Of a stretch of DNA of 64,000 nt, positions 45,652-55,321 are shown piece by piece; positions within the stretch are counted from its first letter, which is position 1, and every line of letters begins with the position of its first letter. The notes under the pieces were generated by a model, which saw nothing but the letters and a program-made list of their open reading frames with translations, was not told where the DNA came from and did no database searches. A program made the position numbers and the translations under genes. This DNA comes from Ensifer aridi (GTDB taxonomy: Bacteria; Pseudomonadota; Alphaproteobacteria; Rhizobiales; Rhizobiaceae), in contig NZ_LUAV01000022.1 of assembly GCF_002078505.1 (NCBI RefSeq), forward strand, positions 161,051-225,050, written 5' to 3'.

Positions 45652-45654
45652 CGC

Positions 45655-46083
45655 TTAGGCGCGCTGCGCATGACACCTTGGGTCCCCATCCGCCCATCGC
45701 ATCACATCAGCCAGCGTACGACTCTGCACGAGTGTATTCCCTGACACGACAGAAACGCGACTTCCGCCCCCCGTTTTCTCTATTTTGGCTCTCCAGTAAT
45801 AATTCCGGGGATAGATGCTCACCATCGATAGGGCGATTTCTCCGTAGCCCAGTTCGTTGTAAAGCTCGGCGTCGACAGTGAAGGCGGCAGAACCAGCGGT
45901 CGATTGGCATCGACGAGCCGTATCGGCCAGTCGACGATAGACGGCTTGGTAATTCTCGTTGTAGCTTTTCTGGGAGCGGACCGCGCTAGTGCTCTTCTCC
46001 AAGTCTTCGGAGGACGTCGAGCAGCTTGACACCGCGCCGCCGATCAGCAGGGCGCCGACAATCATCTTTGCCATTTGCGTCAT
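45655..46083 (-). CDS. Small lipoprotein
   Basis: A 142-residue protein starting MTQMAKMIVGALLIGGAVSS at ATG 46083, with GGAGG five bases upstream. The lipobox is GAVSSC, so the mature protein begins at Cys and is anchored in a membrane. The mature region has one helical stretch (NENYQAVYRRLADTARRCQS) and a beta-rich end (YYWRAKIEKTGGGSRVSVVS). This layout occurs in small outer-membrane-associated lipoproteins of Proteobacteria. Function unknown; convergent with the preceding gene. Confidence 0.7.
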   Translation of the reverse strand: MTQMAKMIVGALLIGGAVSSCSTSSEDLEKSTSAVRSQKSYNENYQAVYRRLADTARRCQSTAGSAAFTVDAELYNELGYGEIALSMVSIYPRNYYWRAKIEKTGGGSRVSVVSGNTLVQSRTLADVMRWADGDPRCHAQRA

Positions 46084-46242
46084 GAAATCCTCCACGCCTA
46101 ATGAGCGTACAGTGATCTATCCCACACGCAGAGGTCAAGCGTCGATTGACTAGCGATAATCACCCCTTATCGCTAAATCCGTGGACTTGCCACGCATGCA
46201 CCGCTATTGGCAGTGTGTTGACGATTCAACGCGGAGGTCGCA

Positions 46243-46998
46243 ATGCACATCACCTATTCTAGCGTGAGAGATCCGCGCTGGGTTTCGGAAGCCAAAAAGC
46301 AGATTCACTGCCTAGTGCGCTTTGACCACATACCCGATGAAGAGGTACCGTTCGTAGCCGATCCGAACGACGTCGAGCCGCATGGACGAGAGATCTTTGC
46401 GAAGTGTGCTGCCGGTGAATTTGGTCCTGTGGCGGAGTGTATACCCGCTGTGAATGACCCGTTGCCTGATCCGGACGACATTCAAAAACCTGATGCTTGG
46501 CCAGATGTGGAAAAATTTCTTCAGGATGCAAATGCGGAGAACGCGAACGGGACGGATCGCGGGTGCGTCCTCGTATGGACGTCGATGATTGATGAGCTTC
46601 TGCGGAGGATCATTGAGGCATTTCTGGTACCAGACACCAAACGTTCTAGTGAATTCTTTGGGCACAATGGTCCCGCTGGGTCCTTCTCGGCAAGGTCAAA
46701 GATCGCATATTTTCTTGGACTGATCGCGGAAGATGAACTGCGGATAATCGATAAACTGCGCGATATCAGAAATGACTTCGCGCATCAGTATGGAGTGTCA
46801 TTAGCGGACTCCTCTTATGCCGGAAGATGCGCCTACGTCTACAAGACCATGTGTGGCGAGGGGGTTCGTTTTCCTCCAAGGTTGCAGTTTACGAGCGCCT
46901 GCGGAAGCTTGGTGACAATCTTGGTGCGTCGGTATGATCATGCGAGAAGAACCCGCCGCGAACCTCTAATAGATGATCTGCCGTTACACCAGCGGTAG
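46243..46998 (+). CDS. MltR-like domain protein
   Basis: A 251-residue protein. Residues 100-190 match the MltR (mannitol repressor)-like helical domain: RGCVLVWTSMIDELLRRIIE, FSARSKIAYFLGLIAEDELR and DKLRDIRNDFAHQYGVSLAD. The R..R-N-x-x-A-H segment is a HEPN-like motif, so an RNA-related or toxin-like activity is conceivable, but most such proteins are uncharacterised. The start is ATG 46243 behind GGAGG. A single gene without an evident partner; it abuts an integrase remnant. Confidence 0.6.
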   Translation: MHITYSSVRDPRWVSEAKKQIHCLVRFDHIPDEEVPFVADPNDVEPHGREIFAKCAAGEFGPVAECIPAVNDPLPDPDDIQKPDAWPDVEKFLQDANAENANGTDRGCVLVWTSMIDELLRRIIEAFLVPDTKRSSEFFGHNGPAGSFSARSKIAYFLGLIAEDELRIIDKLRDIRNDFAHQYGVSLADSSYAGRCAYVYKTMCGEGVRFPPRLQFTSACGSLVTILVRRYDHARRTRREPLIDDLPLHQR

Positions 46999-47690
46999 CA
47001 AATCACAGGAATCCGTCTCCTGCATGATCCTTGAAGCGGTCTGCTCGGCGTATGTCTCCACTGTCCGCGGATCTCGATGGCGCGTCACTTCCAGATGCGG
47101 GAAATGCTCGCCCGTTCTCGGCCGCCGACGTGACGAAGCCGGCGCGGAGGGAGTGGCCGGATAGCCGCTCGACATCTAAGCCTGCCGCATTCGCATAGCG
47201 CTTAACGATCAAGGCGACTGATTGCGAAGTGAGAGCATCGGCCGTCAGATGGTCGCCACGATTGATCCGGCGGAAGATCGGCCCCGATGTCCCGCCGCCT
47301 AGAGCCACTCCCTGAGCCTTGTCAGCGGGCCTGAGTGCCTTTCCATTCAGCACGGCCACCGACTGGGTTTTCGCCTGACTTGGGGAGAAACACGTCCACG
47401 CCCTTGTTGGAGGTCCTCGACCGTGAGCGCGGTGAGCTCTGAGCGGAAGGCGCCAGCGAAGCCGAGTAGCAGCAGAGACCTGTCACGCTTGCCCTGGAGC
47501 GTCTCTGGGTCGATACGGGCGGGATCAGGGCGTGGATAACGTCCACGGTGGCTGGCGCCTTCTGGCGGGCCGCTGTGCCGCCGGTCCGGCGAATGCCCTT
47601 CAGGATCGCTGCCAAGCCGGCATGTCGCACCTGGTCGTCAACAACGAGAACGGTAGCGTGCGAATTAGTCATCGCATGGCCTCCTGCGCT
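46984..47690 (-). pseudogene. Tyrosine recombinase (integrase) remnant
   Basis: Pieces of a phage-type integrase in several frames. From about 47640 to 47400 the segments GIRRTGGTAARQKAPATVD and SRASVTGLCCYSASLAPSAQ are read with shifts. From 47359 to 47100 the segment RINRGDHLTADALTSQSVAL and VERLSGHSLRAGFVTSAAEN carries the catalytic H-x-x-R box. The final part (VTRHRDPRTVETYAE), with the Tyr nucleophile, needs another shift. At least three frameshifts make it inactive. It lies at the downstream end of the hyp operon and marks an old insertion or island edge. Confidence 0.8.
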
Positions 47691-49353
47691 CCGCCTTGTT
47701 GCCGCCGGCGCGATGGATAGCGATGGTGACCGGGGTGCGGGACTTGGGCGTCTTCCGGATGAAATTGTAGCGCGCCACGTGATAGCTCGGATCGAAGCCG
47801 TAGAAATTGCGCCGCATCCGCCGCAATTCCTCCTCCCGATAGGAGGCAAGCGGCTTTGCAGCTTCGTCGCGGGCGCGCCGGGCCGGCTTTTCTGCAACAC
47901 GCCCGGCAAGCCCGGGGGAGGCTGCGAGTTCGGCGGCGGCGCGGCGCAGTTCCTGGTCGGCGACGTCGACATTCCCCCGTAGTCGCCGAGTTGCGAGCCC
48001 GAGTTCGAACGCTTCGTCGATCCCCATCGGCAGCCTTGCCCGCGTGACGCGGCGGCCGCGATCTTCGCCGACGCGGGCCGGCAGGAGGTACGTCCAGTAT
48101 TCCGAGCCGTAGAGATTGCCCATGTCCTTGTAGTGCGGGTTGAGGATGGCGCCCTCCCGCATCCAGACCTCATCGGCAGCGAGTGACAGGAAGACGCCAC
48201 CGGCCCCCGCATTGCCGAGCACCCCCGCGATCACCAGTCGGTCGTCGCTTTCAATGATCTCACGCACGAGGTCGTTCATCGCATTGATGTTGCGCCAGGA
48301 TTCATCGGCTGGGCTGTCGGTGCTCTCGATGATGCCGAGATGGATGCCGTTCGACCAGCAATCCGCGTCACCCCTCAGCACGAGAACCGGGAGCGCCCGC
48401 GCCTTCGCGGCCACAATCGCCTGCCGCAGGAGATCGCAATCCTCGGACGACATTGCGCCGTTGTGGAAGCGGAAGTCGAGGAAGCCGACACTGCCCTCCT
48501 CGTGATAGCGGCAAGGTTCGGGACCGCTGATGGCGGGTAGCGCCGCCGCATCCGCGCCAAGAAGGTAAAGCGCCGGCAGCTTCAGGCTGCGCGGTTGCGG
48601 CCGACGGAGTTGGCCGATCCAAAGGGCACCTTCTCGGAAGGCGACGGCCACCTCCTGCCGCGATCGCGCGACTAGTGCGCCGGGGGGGCCCGACACTCCC
48701 GCCGCCAGTTCTGCATCGAACACGAGGAAGGGTTGCCCGCTGATTGTCAGTGATGCTCCGGGATCGCCGTCCGATGCATGAATAATGCGGAGCGCTTCTT
48801 CCGGCGACTGCCGCGCGGGATCTAGAGCCCGATTCGACTTTCGGCAGGCGGGGCGCTCGCGGCCTCTGCCCCAGTTCGCTGGCATGACCGGCCCCTGCCT
48901 GCGCTCGATCCGCTCAATCGCCTTGAACACGCAAGCAGTTGCAGCCTCGGTCACCTCGTGCCGATAGATGCTCGATTTTCGGGTAGCCCGCATCGGGAAC
49001 TCTGCCCAGGCCCAGACCGGACCGGCATCCAGTTCCTCCCGCGCTTCAATCAGCGTCACGCCCCAGGTCGTTTCGCCATCGAGGATCGCCCAGTCAAGCG
49101 AGTTCGGTCCACGGTCGCCACGGATGCCGGGATGGACGATCAGGCAGAGCGTCTGGCGCCAGACGTCGGCAGGGATCGGCCGCTTGAGAAAGGGTGCGAT
49201 CATGAGGTCGGGGCCGAACAGCGCAACCGCTTCGCGGGTAACGTCGTCATGGATGTCGAGTTCGACGGACACGTCGTGTCCCGCCTGCCTCAGGTCGACA
49301 TGCAGGCGCTGGGAGAGCGAATTGAAGCTGTGGCAGAGAAGCAGAATGCGCAT
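47665..49353 (-). CDS. hypX: HypX, CO-supplying hydrogenase maturation protein
   Basis: A 562-residue two-domain protein. The N-terminal formyl-tetrahydrofolate-binding domain carries LIVHPGIRGDRGPNSLDWAI. The C-terminal enoyl-CoA hydratase-like domain has DCWSNGIHLGIIES and ESWRNINAMNDL, as in all HypX/HoxX proteins. HypX converts formyl-THF to CO for the active-site iron under aerobic conditions. It is the last gene of the hyp operon, after hypE, and its 3' end overlaps the integrase remnant region. Length matches the family (about 560-590). Confidence 0.93.
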   Translation of the reverse strand: MRILLLCHSFNSLSQRLHVDLRQAGHDVSVELDIHDDVTREAVALFGPDLMIAPFLKRPIPADVWRQTLCLIVHPGIRGDRGPNSLDWAILDGETTWGVTLIEAREELDAGPVWAWAEFPMRATRKSSIYRHEVTEAATACVFKAIERIERRQGPVMPANWGRGRERPACRKSNRALDPARQSPEEALRIIHASDGDPGASLTISGQPFLVFDAELAAGVSGPPGALVARSRQEVAVAFREGALWIGQLRRPQPRSLKLPALYLLGADAAALPAISGPEPCRYHEEGSVGFLDFRFHNGAMSSEDCDLLRQAIVAAKARALPVLVLRGDADCWSNGIHLGIIESTDSPADESWRNINAMNDLVREIIESDDRLVIAGVLGNAGAGGVFLSLAADEVWMREGAILNPHYKDMGNLYGSEYWTYLLPARVGEDRGRRVTRARLPMGIDEAFELGLATRRLRGNVDVADQELRRAAAELAASPGLAGRVAEKPARRARDEAAKPLASYREEELRRMRRNFYGFDPSYHVARYNFIRKTPKSRTPVTIAIHRAGGNKAERRRPCDD

Positions 49354-49362
49354 CGGCCTGCC

Positions 49363-50418
49363 TCAGCAGATCCGGGGTAGTTGCTCGCCCGATAACCAGT
49401 CGACGATGCGGCCGCCACCGAACGACGTCGCCATCTGCACGAAGCAATTTTCGTCCGCGACAGCATGGCCGATGAGCATCGCCTCGGCTCCCAGCGGGTG
49501 GGCCTGCATCGCCGCGAGCACGACGTCGGCGCCATCGGGCGCAACCACCGCGACCAGCTTGCCTTCGTTGGCGACGTTGAGTGGATCGAGCCCGAGGAAC
49601 TCGCAGGCTGCGGCAACCTCCGGCTTCAGCGGGATCGCTTCCTCATCGATATGGAAGCCGATCTTTGATTGGTTGGCGATCTCGTTGAGTGTCGCGGCTA
49701 TGCCGCCGCGCGTCGGGTCGCGCATTACCCGGATGTGCTTGCCGCCAACCGCGACCATCGCCGCTACCAGCCTATGCAGGGCCGCGCTGTCGGAGATGAT
49801 CGCGGTATCAAATTCGAGGTTCTCGCGCTTCGACATGACAGCAACGCCGTGATCGCCGATTGAGCCGGATATGATCACCGCATCACCCGGTTGGGCCGCG
49901 TCCGCCCGCAGGTCGAGTCCGTCCGGCACCCTTCCAACGCCGGCAGTTGAGATGAAGACGCCGTCGGCCTTGCCGCGCTCCACTACCTTGGTGTCACCGG
50001 TGATGATCGGCACACCGGTCTCGCGCGAGGCGTCACCCATGCTTTGGGCGATGCATTCAAGATCGGCAAGCGGAAAGCCTTCCTCGATGATGAAACACGC
50101 CGAAAGATAAAGCGGCACCGCACCCGCCATGGCGATGTCGTTGATCGTGCCATGCACCGCGAGCGTGCCGATATTGCCACCCGGGAAGAACAGCGGCGAA
50201 ACGACGTACCCATCCGTGGTCATAACCATGCGCCCGGAAGGCACCGCAAAGGTTGACTGGTCGTTCCCGGCCCGCAGCCAATCATTGTCGAGGGCCTTGT
50301 GGAAAATGTCCTCGATCAGTTGCCCCATGGCGCGTCCGCCTGCGCCGTGCGAGAGATCGACCCGGCCGTTGGCGATGTCGAGCTTCCACGTGTAAGCCTT
50401 CACTCCCATCTTGTTCAT
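49363..50418 (-). CDS. hypE: HypE, hydrogenase cyanide-ligand dehydratase
   Basis: A 351-residue PurM-like ATPase. The N-terminal LSHGAGGRAMGQLIEDIFHK and DGYVVSPLFFPGGNIGTLAV motifs bind ATP. The protein ends in PRIC, the conserved terminal Cys that receives carbamoyl from HypF and is dehydrated to thiocyanate, giving the CN ligands. The start ATG 50418 overlaps the hypD stop in an ATGA; the same frame is open further upstream, but that part is antisense-like extension. The gene is intact. Confidence 0.95.
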   Translation of the reverse strand: MNKMGVKAYTWKLDIANGRVDLSHGAGGRAMGQLIEDIFHKALDNDWLRAGNDQSTFAVPSGRMVMTTDGYVVSPLFFPGGNIGTLAVHGTINDIAMAGAVPLYLSACFIIEEGFPLADLECIAQSMGDASRETGVPIITGDTKVVERGKADGVFISTAGVGRVPDGLDLRADAAQPGDAVIISGSIGDHGVAVMSKRENLEFDTAIISDSAALHRLVAAMVAVGGKHIRVMRDPTRGGIAATLNEIANQSKIGFHIDEEAIPLKPEVAAACEFLGLDPLNVANEGKLVAVVAPDGADVVLAAMQAHPLGAEAMLIGHAVADENCFVQMATSFGGGRIVDWLSGEQLPRIC

Positions 50419-51572
50419 GCGACGGCTCTCGCCGCGGCCGCCTGTCTTGCCTTCTCCCGGAGGCGGCCATAGGTCCAGTGGGCGGCGCAGGCGCCCTCCG
50501 ACGACACCATACAGGATCCCATCGGTGTGTCCGGGGTGCAGACCGTACCAAAGAGCTTGCAGTCGGCCGGATTCCTGGCACCGCGCAGGATGGCGCCGCA
50601 TTCGCAAGCGGGATTGTCCTTGGCCGCCGGCGTTACCATGGAGAACCGTTTCTCGGCATCGTAGGTCGCATATTGCGGCCTGAGCCTGAGTGCGCCATAG
50701 GGCACTTCTCCGAGGCCTCGCCATTCGAAGCTCTCGCGCAGCTCGAAGAAGTTGGCCACCTCGGCCTGGGCCTTCTCGTTGCCGAACACGGTGACGGCGC
50801 GGATATATTGGTTCTCGACCTCATGTCTGCCGTCATTGACCTGCCGGACGAGCATCAGGATCGCCTGGATGACGTCCAGCGGCTCGAAGCCAGCCACCAC
50901 GACCGGCTTCTGAAACTCCTCGGCAAAGAACTCGTAAGGCTCGGTGCCGATCACGGTCGACACATGGGCAGGACCGATGAAGCCGTCGATCTTGATGGTG
51001 CCGAGCTTGCGGACGTCGGGGCTCTCGAGAATGTTCTGGATCGCCGCCGGCGTCAGCACGTGGTTGCAGAAGATCGAGAAATTGCCGAGTCCTTTGGCGA
51101 TCGCCGCCTTGAGCGCAAGTGCAGTCGGCGGCGTTGTGGTTTCGAAACCTATGGCGAAGAACACCACTTCGCGATTGGGTTCAGCTTCCGCGATCCGTAG
51201 CGCATCGAGCGTTGAATAGACCATGCGGATATCGGCGCCGGCCGCTTTCGCCTTGAGCAGGTTCGATCCGTCGGAGCCCGGCACTCTCATCAGGTCGCCA
51301 TAAGTGCAGAGCGTGACCTCCGGCCGCATGGCGAGCGCGATCGCCGCGTCGATCCTGCCGATCGGCAGCACGCAGACGGGACAGCCCGGTCCATGAATCA
51401 TCCGCACATTCGGCGGCAACAGGTCCTCGAGGCCATAGCGGGAGATGGCATGCGTGTGGCCGCCGCAAAACTCCATAAAGTGATAGGAGCGCACCAGGTC
51501 GGCGGTCGCAACGATCTGCCGCGCGATATCCATGGCGAGTCTTCCGTCGCGGTATTCGTCGATATACTTCAT
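50415..51572 (-). CDS. hypD: HypD, Fe(CN)2CO assembly protein
   Basis: A 385-residue protein from ATG 51572, overlapping hypC by an ATGA. It has the family signatures HFMEFCGGHTHAISRYGL, IHGPGCPVCVLPIGRID, and the Cys set for its 4Fe-4S cluster near the C-terminus (ACECGAILRGARNPADCKLF, CTPDTPMGSCMVSSEGACAA). HypD and HypC hold the iron while cyanide and CO are attached. All motif residues are present. Confidence 0.95.
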   Translation of the reverse strand: MKYIDEYRDGRLAMDIARQIVATADLVRSYHFMEFCGGHTHAISRYGLEDLLPPNVRMIHGPGCPVCVLPIGRIDAAIALAMRPEVTLCTYGDLMRVPGSDGSNLLKAKAAGADIRMVYSTLDALRIAEAEPNREVVFFAIGFETTTPPTALALKAAIAKGLGNFSIFCNHVLTPAAIQNILESPDVRKLGTIKIDGFIGPAHVSTVIGTEPYEFFAEEFQKPVVVAGFEPLDVIQAILMLVRQVNDGRHEVENQYIRAVTVFGNEKAQAEVANFFELRESFEWRGLGEVPYGALRLRPQYATYDAEKRFSMVTPAAKDNPACECGAILRGARNPADCKLFGTVCTPDTPMGSCMVSSEGACAAHWTYGRLREKARQAAAARAVA

Positions 51573-51796
51573 GCCGCATCTCCGATGGTAGCTTCCCGGA
51601 TCAGCGCGAGTGTCCTTTCCGCCTCTTCCGGATCGATTTTCGCCAGCGCGTAACCGACATGGAGAACGACATAGCCGCCGACTTTCACATCGTCGACGAG
51701 CGCGGTCGAGATGATCTTCGAGACGCCGCCGAGCGTGACCTTCGCCATGTCGTCGGGCAGAACCTCCTTGACCTGGACCGGAATCGCTAGGCACAT
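51569..51796 (-). CDS. hypC: HypC, hydrogenase maturation chaperone
   Basis: A 75-residue protein starting MCLAIPVQVKEVLPDDMAKV. The N-terminal Cys2 is the ligand that carries the Fe(CN)2CO unit between HypD and the large subunit. It overlaps hypF by ten bases and hypD by four. A paralogue, hupF, lies at 58594-58890 in the same cluster. Confidence 0.95.
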   Translation of the reverse strand: MCLAIPVQVKEVLPDDMAKVTLGGVSKIISTALVDDVKVGGYVVLHVGYALAKIDPEEAERTLALIREATIGDAA

Positions 51797-54060
51797 GTCC
51801 GGTTCTCCTGCACCGATGCATGGTCGTTCATGATGAGCTGGCGCGCAAAGGCTGCCTGGCCGAGCGCGATGCCGCCGTCATTGGCCGGCGCCAGTCGCGG
51901 CAGATAGGGGTCGTGGCCGCGCTCACGGAGCGCTTGGATCAGCCCCGTCGCAAGGACATGGTTCACCATGCAGCCACCGCCAAGCGCGATCCGCCTCGCG
52001 CCGAGACTGCGGGCTCCATCTTTCGCCCAGTCCGCGAGGCCCGCGATCAGGGTGCCGTGGAAAAGGTCGGCTGCGGCGGGAGCACCAAGATCGTGTTGCG
52101 CGAGATGCAGGATCAGCGGGCGAAAATCGAGCCTGCCGTCGCGGATCGCGAAACCAGCCTCCAACTCAACAGGATTGCGGACCAGCGCCTCGAACTCCAT
52201 CGCCGCCTGTCCCTCGTAACTCTGGACGAGGCGGAGGCCGGCTATCGCCGCCGCGGCATCGAAAAGCCGTCCGAGGCTGGAAGTCCAGAGCGGCCGCATG
52301 CCACGCTCGAACATCGCCGTGAGCTGCGCAACGCCGCTATGGCCCGGCCAGAGCCGTGGTGCGAGATCGATACATCCAGCGGCCTTCAGAGCCGCGACGC
52401 CCATGCGCCATGGCTCGCGCGCGGCACGGTCGCCGCCCTGCAGCGGCAGCGACGTGAGCGAACCCGTGCGGTTCCAGTGATGACCGTCGAGAGCCAGCAT
52501 CTCGCCGCCCCAGCTGGTGCCGTCGGTGCCAAAGCCGTGCCCGTCGAGCGCAAGTCCGAGAACCAGCCCGGAAAGCTGATGCTCCGCTGCTACCGCCGCC
52601 ACATGGGCGAGATGATGCTGGACCGGCACGACAGGCAAACTCAGGCCCTGCGCGATGCGCACCGAGTGGAAGTCTGGATGCAGGTCGCATGCTGCGAATT
52701 CCGGCTTCACATCGAGAATCGAACAGAGGTGACTGAGCGCCTCTCGTTGAAAGCGGATCGCCTGCGCGTTGTCCAGGCCGCCGACATGTTGGGATAGAAA
52801 CGCCTCGCGGCCGCGCGTCACGCAGATCGTATTCTTGAGATCGGCGCCGGTCGCGATCACTGACGGGCCGTCAATGCCCAGATCGATCGGCTCAGGCACA
52901 AAACCGCGCGCGCGGCGGATGAAAGACGGCGCGCCACAGATCACCTGCATGACGGAGTCGTCCGCCCGGATGGCGACGTCGCGGTCATGCGTAACGATCA
53001 GATCGGCAATCGCGGCGAGGCGGCGTTCTGCATCCGCATTGTCTGCGACGAGCGGCTCTCCGCCGGGATTGGCGCTGGTCGCGACCAGCGCGGGAGGATG
53101 GTGCCGGCGCTCCGCCAGCGCATCGAACAGCAGGTGGTGCAGCGGGGCATAGGCCAGCATGACCCCTATCCGTGCGAGTCCCGGCGCGATCAGATTGGAG
53201 AGTTCGCAAGCGTGGGGCTCCACCAGGACGGTCGGGCTGGCGGCCGATCCCAGCAACACCTCTTCCGCCTCGGACAGCCTCGCAAGCTCTCGCGCCGCGT
53301 CGATATCGCGCACCATGACTGCGAATGGCTTGTGGTCACGCGTCTTGCGCAGCCGGACGAGATCGATCGCCGCATCATTTCGAGCGTCGCAATGCAGATG
53401 GAAACCGCCAATCCCCTTGAGCGCGACGATGCCGCCTTCTGCAATCTTCGCAGCGACCTCAGTTATCGGGTGGCTAAGCCCCGGCCCGCAGTCCGGGCAC
53501 GCGACGGGCTCGGCATGGAAGCGCCGGTTTTCGGGGTCGGTGTAGTCAGCGGCGCAGGCCGCGCACATCGGAAACGAAGCCATCGAGGTCTGCCGCCGGT
53601 CATAGGGCAACGCGCGGGTGATGGTGAAGCGCGGGCCGCAATGGGTGCAATTGACGAAGGGGTAGCCGAAGAACCGGCTTGATGGGTCGGTCAGTTCCTT
53701 CAGGCACTCGGCGCAGGTCGCGGCGTCGGCGCCGATCCGGGTCGCGCTCCGGCCACTCAGGCTCTCGAGAATCTCGAAGCCTTCGCCGCCGGAGGGATCG
53801 AGTTCAAGCACCTCGATCGAGTCGATGCGGGCGAGGGGCGGGGCCTCGTTCCGGACCACGTCGGGGAAGCGATCCGCGTCCGGACCCTCGATCTCGATCA
53901 GCACGCCGGCGCTGTCGTTCAATACGAAGCCTGAAAATCCCATGTTCCGCGCCAACCTGTAGGCAAACGGCCGGAAGCCGACGCCCTGCACGGCGCCGCG
54001 CACGCGGAGCCTCAGTCGCCGGATGGGGCTTACGATCGATCGGGCAAGCGCGCCGGCCAT
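51787..54060 (-). CDS. hypF: HypF, carbamoyltransferase for hydrogenase maturation
   Basis: A 757-residue multidomain enzyme: acylphosphatase-like domain (about 15-100, RLRVRGAVQGVGFRPFAYRL), two zinc-finger-like Cys motifs (CAECLKEL, CTHCGPRF, CAACAADY, CPDCGPGL), the YrdC-like domain, and a Kae1-like C-terminal domain with VQHHLAHVAAVAAEH and LALDGHGFGTDGT. It converts carbamoyl phosphate to carbamoyl-adenylate and passes the group to HypE. It starts three bases after the hypB stop and is full length. Confidence 0.95.
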   Translation of the reverse strand: MAGALARSIVSPIRRLRLRVRGAVQGVGFRPFAYRLARNMGFSGFVLNDSAGVLIEIEGPDADRFPDVVRNEAPPLARIDSIEVLELDPSGGEGFEILESLSGRSATRIGADAATCAECLKELTDPSSRFFGYPFVNCTHCGPRFTITRALPYDRRQTSMASFPMCAACAADYTDPENRRFHAEPVACPDCGPGLSHPITEVAAKIAEGGIVALKGIGGFHLHCDARNDAAIDLVRLRKTRDHKPFAVMVRDIDAARELARLSEAEEVLLGSAASPTVLVEPHACELSNLIAPGLARIGVMLAYAPLHHLLFDALAERRHHPPALVATSANPGGEPLVADNADAERRLAAIADLIVTHDRDVAIRADDSVMQVICGAPSFIRRARGFVPEPIDLGIDGPSVIATGADLKNTICVTRGREAFLSQHVGGLDNAQAIRFQREALSHLCSILDVKPEFAACDLHPDFHSVRIAQGLSLPVVPVQHHLAHVAAVAAEHQLSGLVLGLALDGHGFGTDGTSWGGEMLALDGHHWNRTGSLTSLPLQGGDRAAREPWRMGVAALKAAGCIDLAPRLWPGHSGVAQLTAMFERGMRPLWTSSLGRLFDAAAAIAGLRLVQSYEGQAAMEFEALVRNPVELEAGFAIRDGRLDFRPLILHLAQHDLGAPAAADLFHGTLIAGLADWAKDGARSLGARRIALGGGCMVNHVLATGLIQALRERGHDPYLPRLAPANDGGIALGQAAFARQLIMNDHASVQENRTCA

Positions 54061-54063
54061 GGC

Positions 54064-54980
54064 TCAGGCCTCCTTGGATCGTGCGGCCCGGTGGCCTGCG
54101 GAGGCTTCAAGCCAGGCATAGAAGGCCTCCATACCCTCACCTGTGCGGGCAGACACGGTCAGCGTCTGCAGCCTTGGATTGACCCGCAGCGCATTGGCGA
54201 TGCAGAGCCCGACATTGAAATCGAGATGCGGCAGCAGGTCGGCCTTGTTGAGGATCATCAGGTCGGCGGCAGCGAACATGTCAGGGTATTTCAGCGGCTT
54301 GTCCTCGCCTTCGGTGACGGACAGGACCACCACCTTGTGCGCCTCGCCGAGATCGAAGGCGGCGGGACAGACGAGGTTGCCGACATTTTCGATGAAAAGG
54401 GCCGAGCCCGATTCGGGTGCGAGGTCCTCCGCCGCGTGGCCGACCATGTGTGCATCGAGGTGGCAGCCCTTCCCGGTATTGATCTGAATCGCGCGGGCGC
54501 CGGTCTCGCGGATGCGGGCGGCGTCGTTTGAGGTCTGCTGGTCACCCTCGATGACGCTGATGGCCAGACGGTCCTTGAGGTCGTAGATGGTGCGCACGAG
54601 CAGGCTTGTCTTGCCCGAGCCGGGGCTGGAGACGAAGTTCAGCGCGAGGATGCCATTGCGCTCGAAATGGCGCCGGTTCTCGGCGGCATAGGCGTCGTTC
54701 TTGGACAGGATGTCGCGCTCGACCTGGATGATCCGCTCCTGGCTCATGCCCGGGACATGGACGCCGGCGATACCGCGGCCATAGTGGACGCTGCCGTTCT
54801 CGGTGTGGTGATGGTCGTGATCGCCAAGGAGGTGGTGATCGTGGTCATGATCATGTTGGTGCTCTTGTCCATGCCCATCATCGTTGATTTGATGCGGTGG
54901 CCATGCGCATGGGCGTGGTCAGCGCTCTCGTGCTTGTGGCCCTCGATGGTCGACGTCCCGCAGCCGCATGCCGTACACAT
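54064..54980 (-). CDS. hypB: HypB, nickel-insertion GTPase with N-terminal frameshift
   Basis: From ATG 54980 the frame gives MCTACGCGTSTIEGHKHESA and a first His cluster. Near 54888 one base appears to be missing. The correct continuation, DGHGQEHQHDHDHDHH and so on, lies in the next frame, which runs to 54064. The GTPase part is complete: SSPGSGKTSLLV (Walker A), EGDQQTSNDAARI, the nickel/zinc site GKGCHLDAHMVGH and NKADLLPH. An internal ATG at 54747 could still give a 227-residue GTPase without the CxxCxC and His-rich nickel store. This could be a mutation or a sequence error. Confidence 0.85.
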
Positions 54981-55321
54981 CAGATCACCTCCATGTCCCT
55001 GATCTTCAATTCGTCGCCCGCCGTCATCTGAACTCGATGCCGGCCGCAATCCGGACAGCCACCGAAGCGGTCGGCGAGTGCCACCGTCTTCGCGCAATCC
55101 AGGCACCAGCCCTCGCCGGGAACCCGTTTGATTTCGAGCGTGGCGGCTTGCGCAATCGTGCCATGACGCACCGCTTGGTAGCAGAACAGCAGCGCGTCGG
55201 GATCGGCGTGGCTCAGCACGCCGACATCGAGGCGGACCGACTTGACGCGAGTTGCGCCATGCTGCCGGGCCGTCTCGCAGACGATGTCGATCACGCTCTC
55301 CATCAATGACAGCTCATGCAT
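54980..55321 (-). CDS. hypA: HypA, nickel metallochaperone
   Basis: A 113-residue protein beginning MHELSLMESVIDIVCETARQ; His2 and the adjacent Glu form the nickel site. The structural zinc is bound by two pairs, CLDCAKT and CPDCGRH. HypA delivers nickel to the large subunit with HypB. It starts inside the end of hupK (eight-base overlap) and ends in a TGATG overlap with hypB. Intact. Confidence 0.95.
   Translation of the reverse strand: MHELSLMESVIDIVCETARQHGATRVKSVRLDVGVLSHADPDALLFCYQAVRHGTIAQAATLEIKRVPGEGWCLDCAKTVALADRFGGCPDCGRHRVQMTAGDELKIRDMEVI

Noticed and set aside
49363..50724. Longer hypE reading starting at 50724
   Set aside because: The upstream 100 codons run out of frame through hypD; the ATGA overlap at 50415-50418 and the homologous N-terminus fix the start at 50418.
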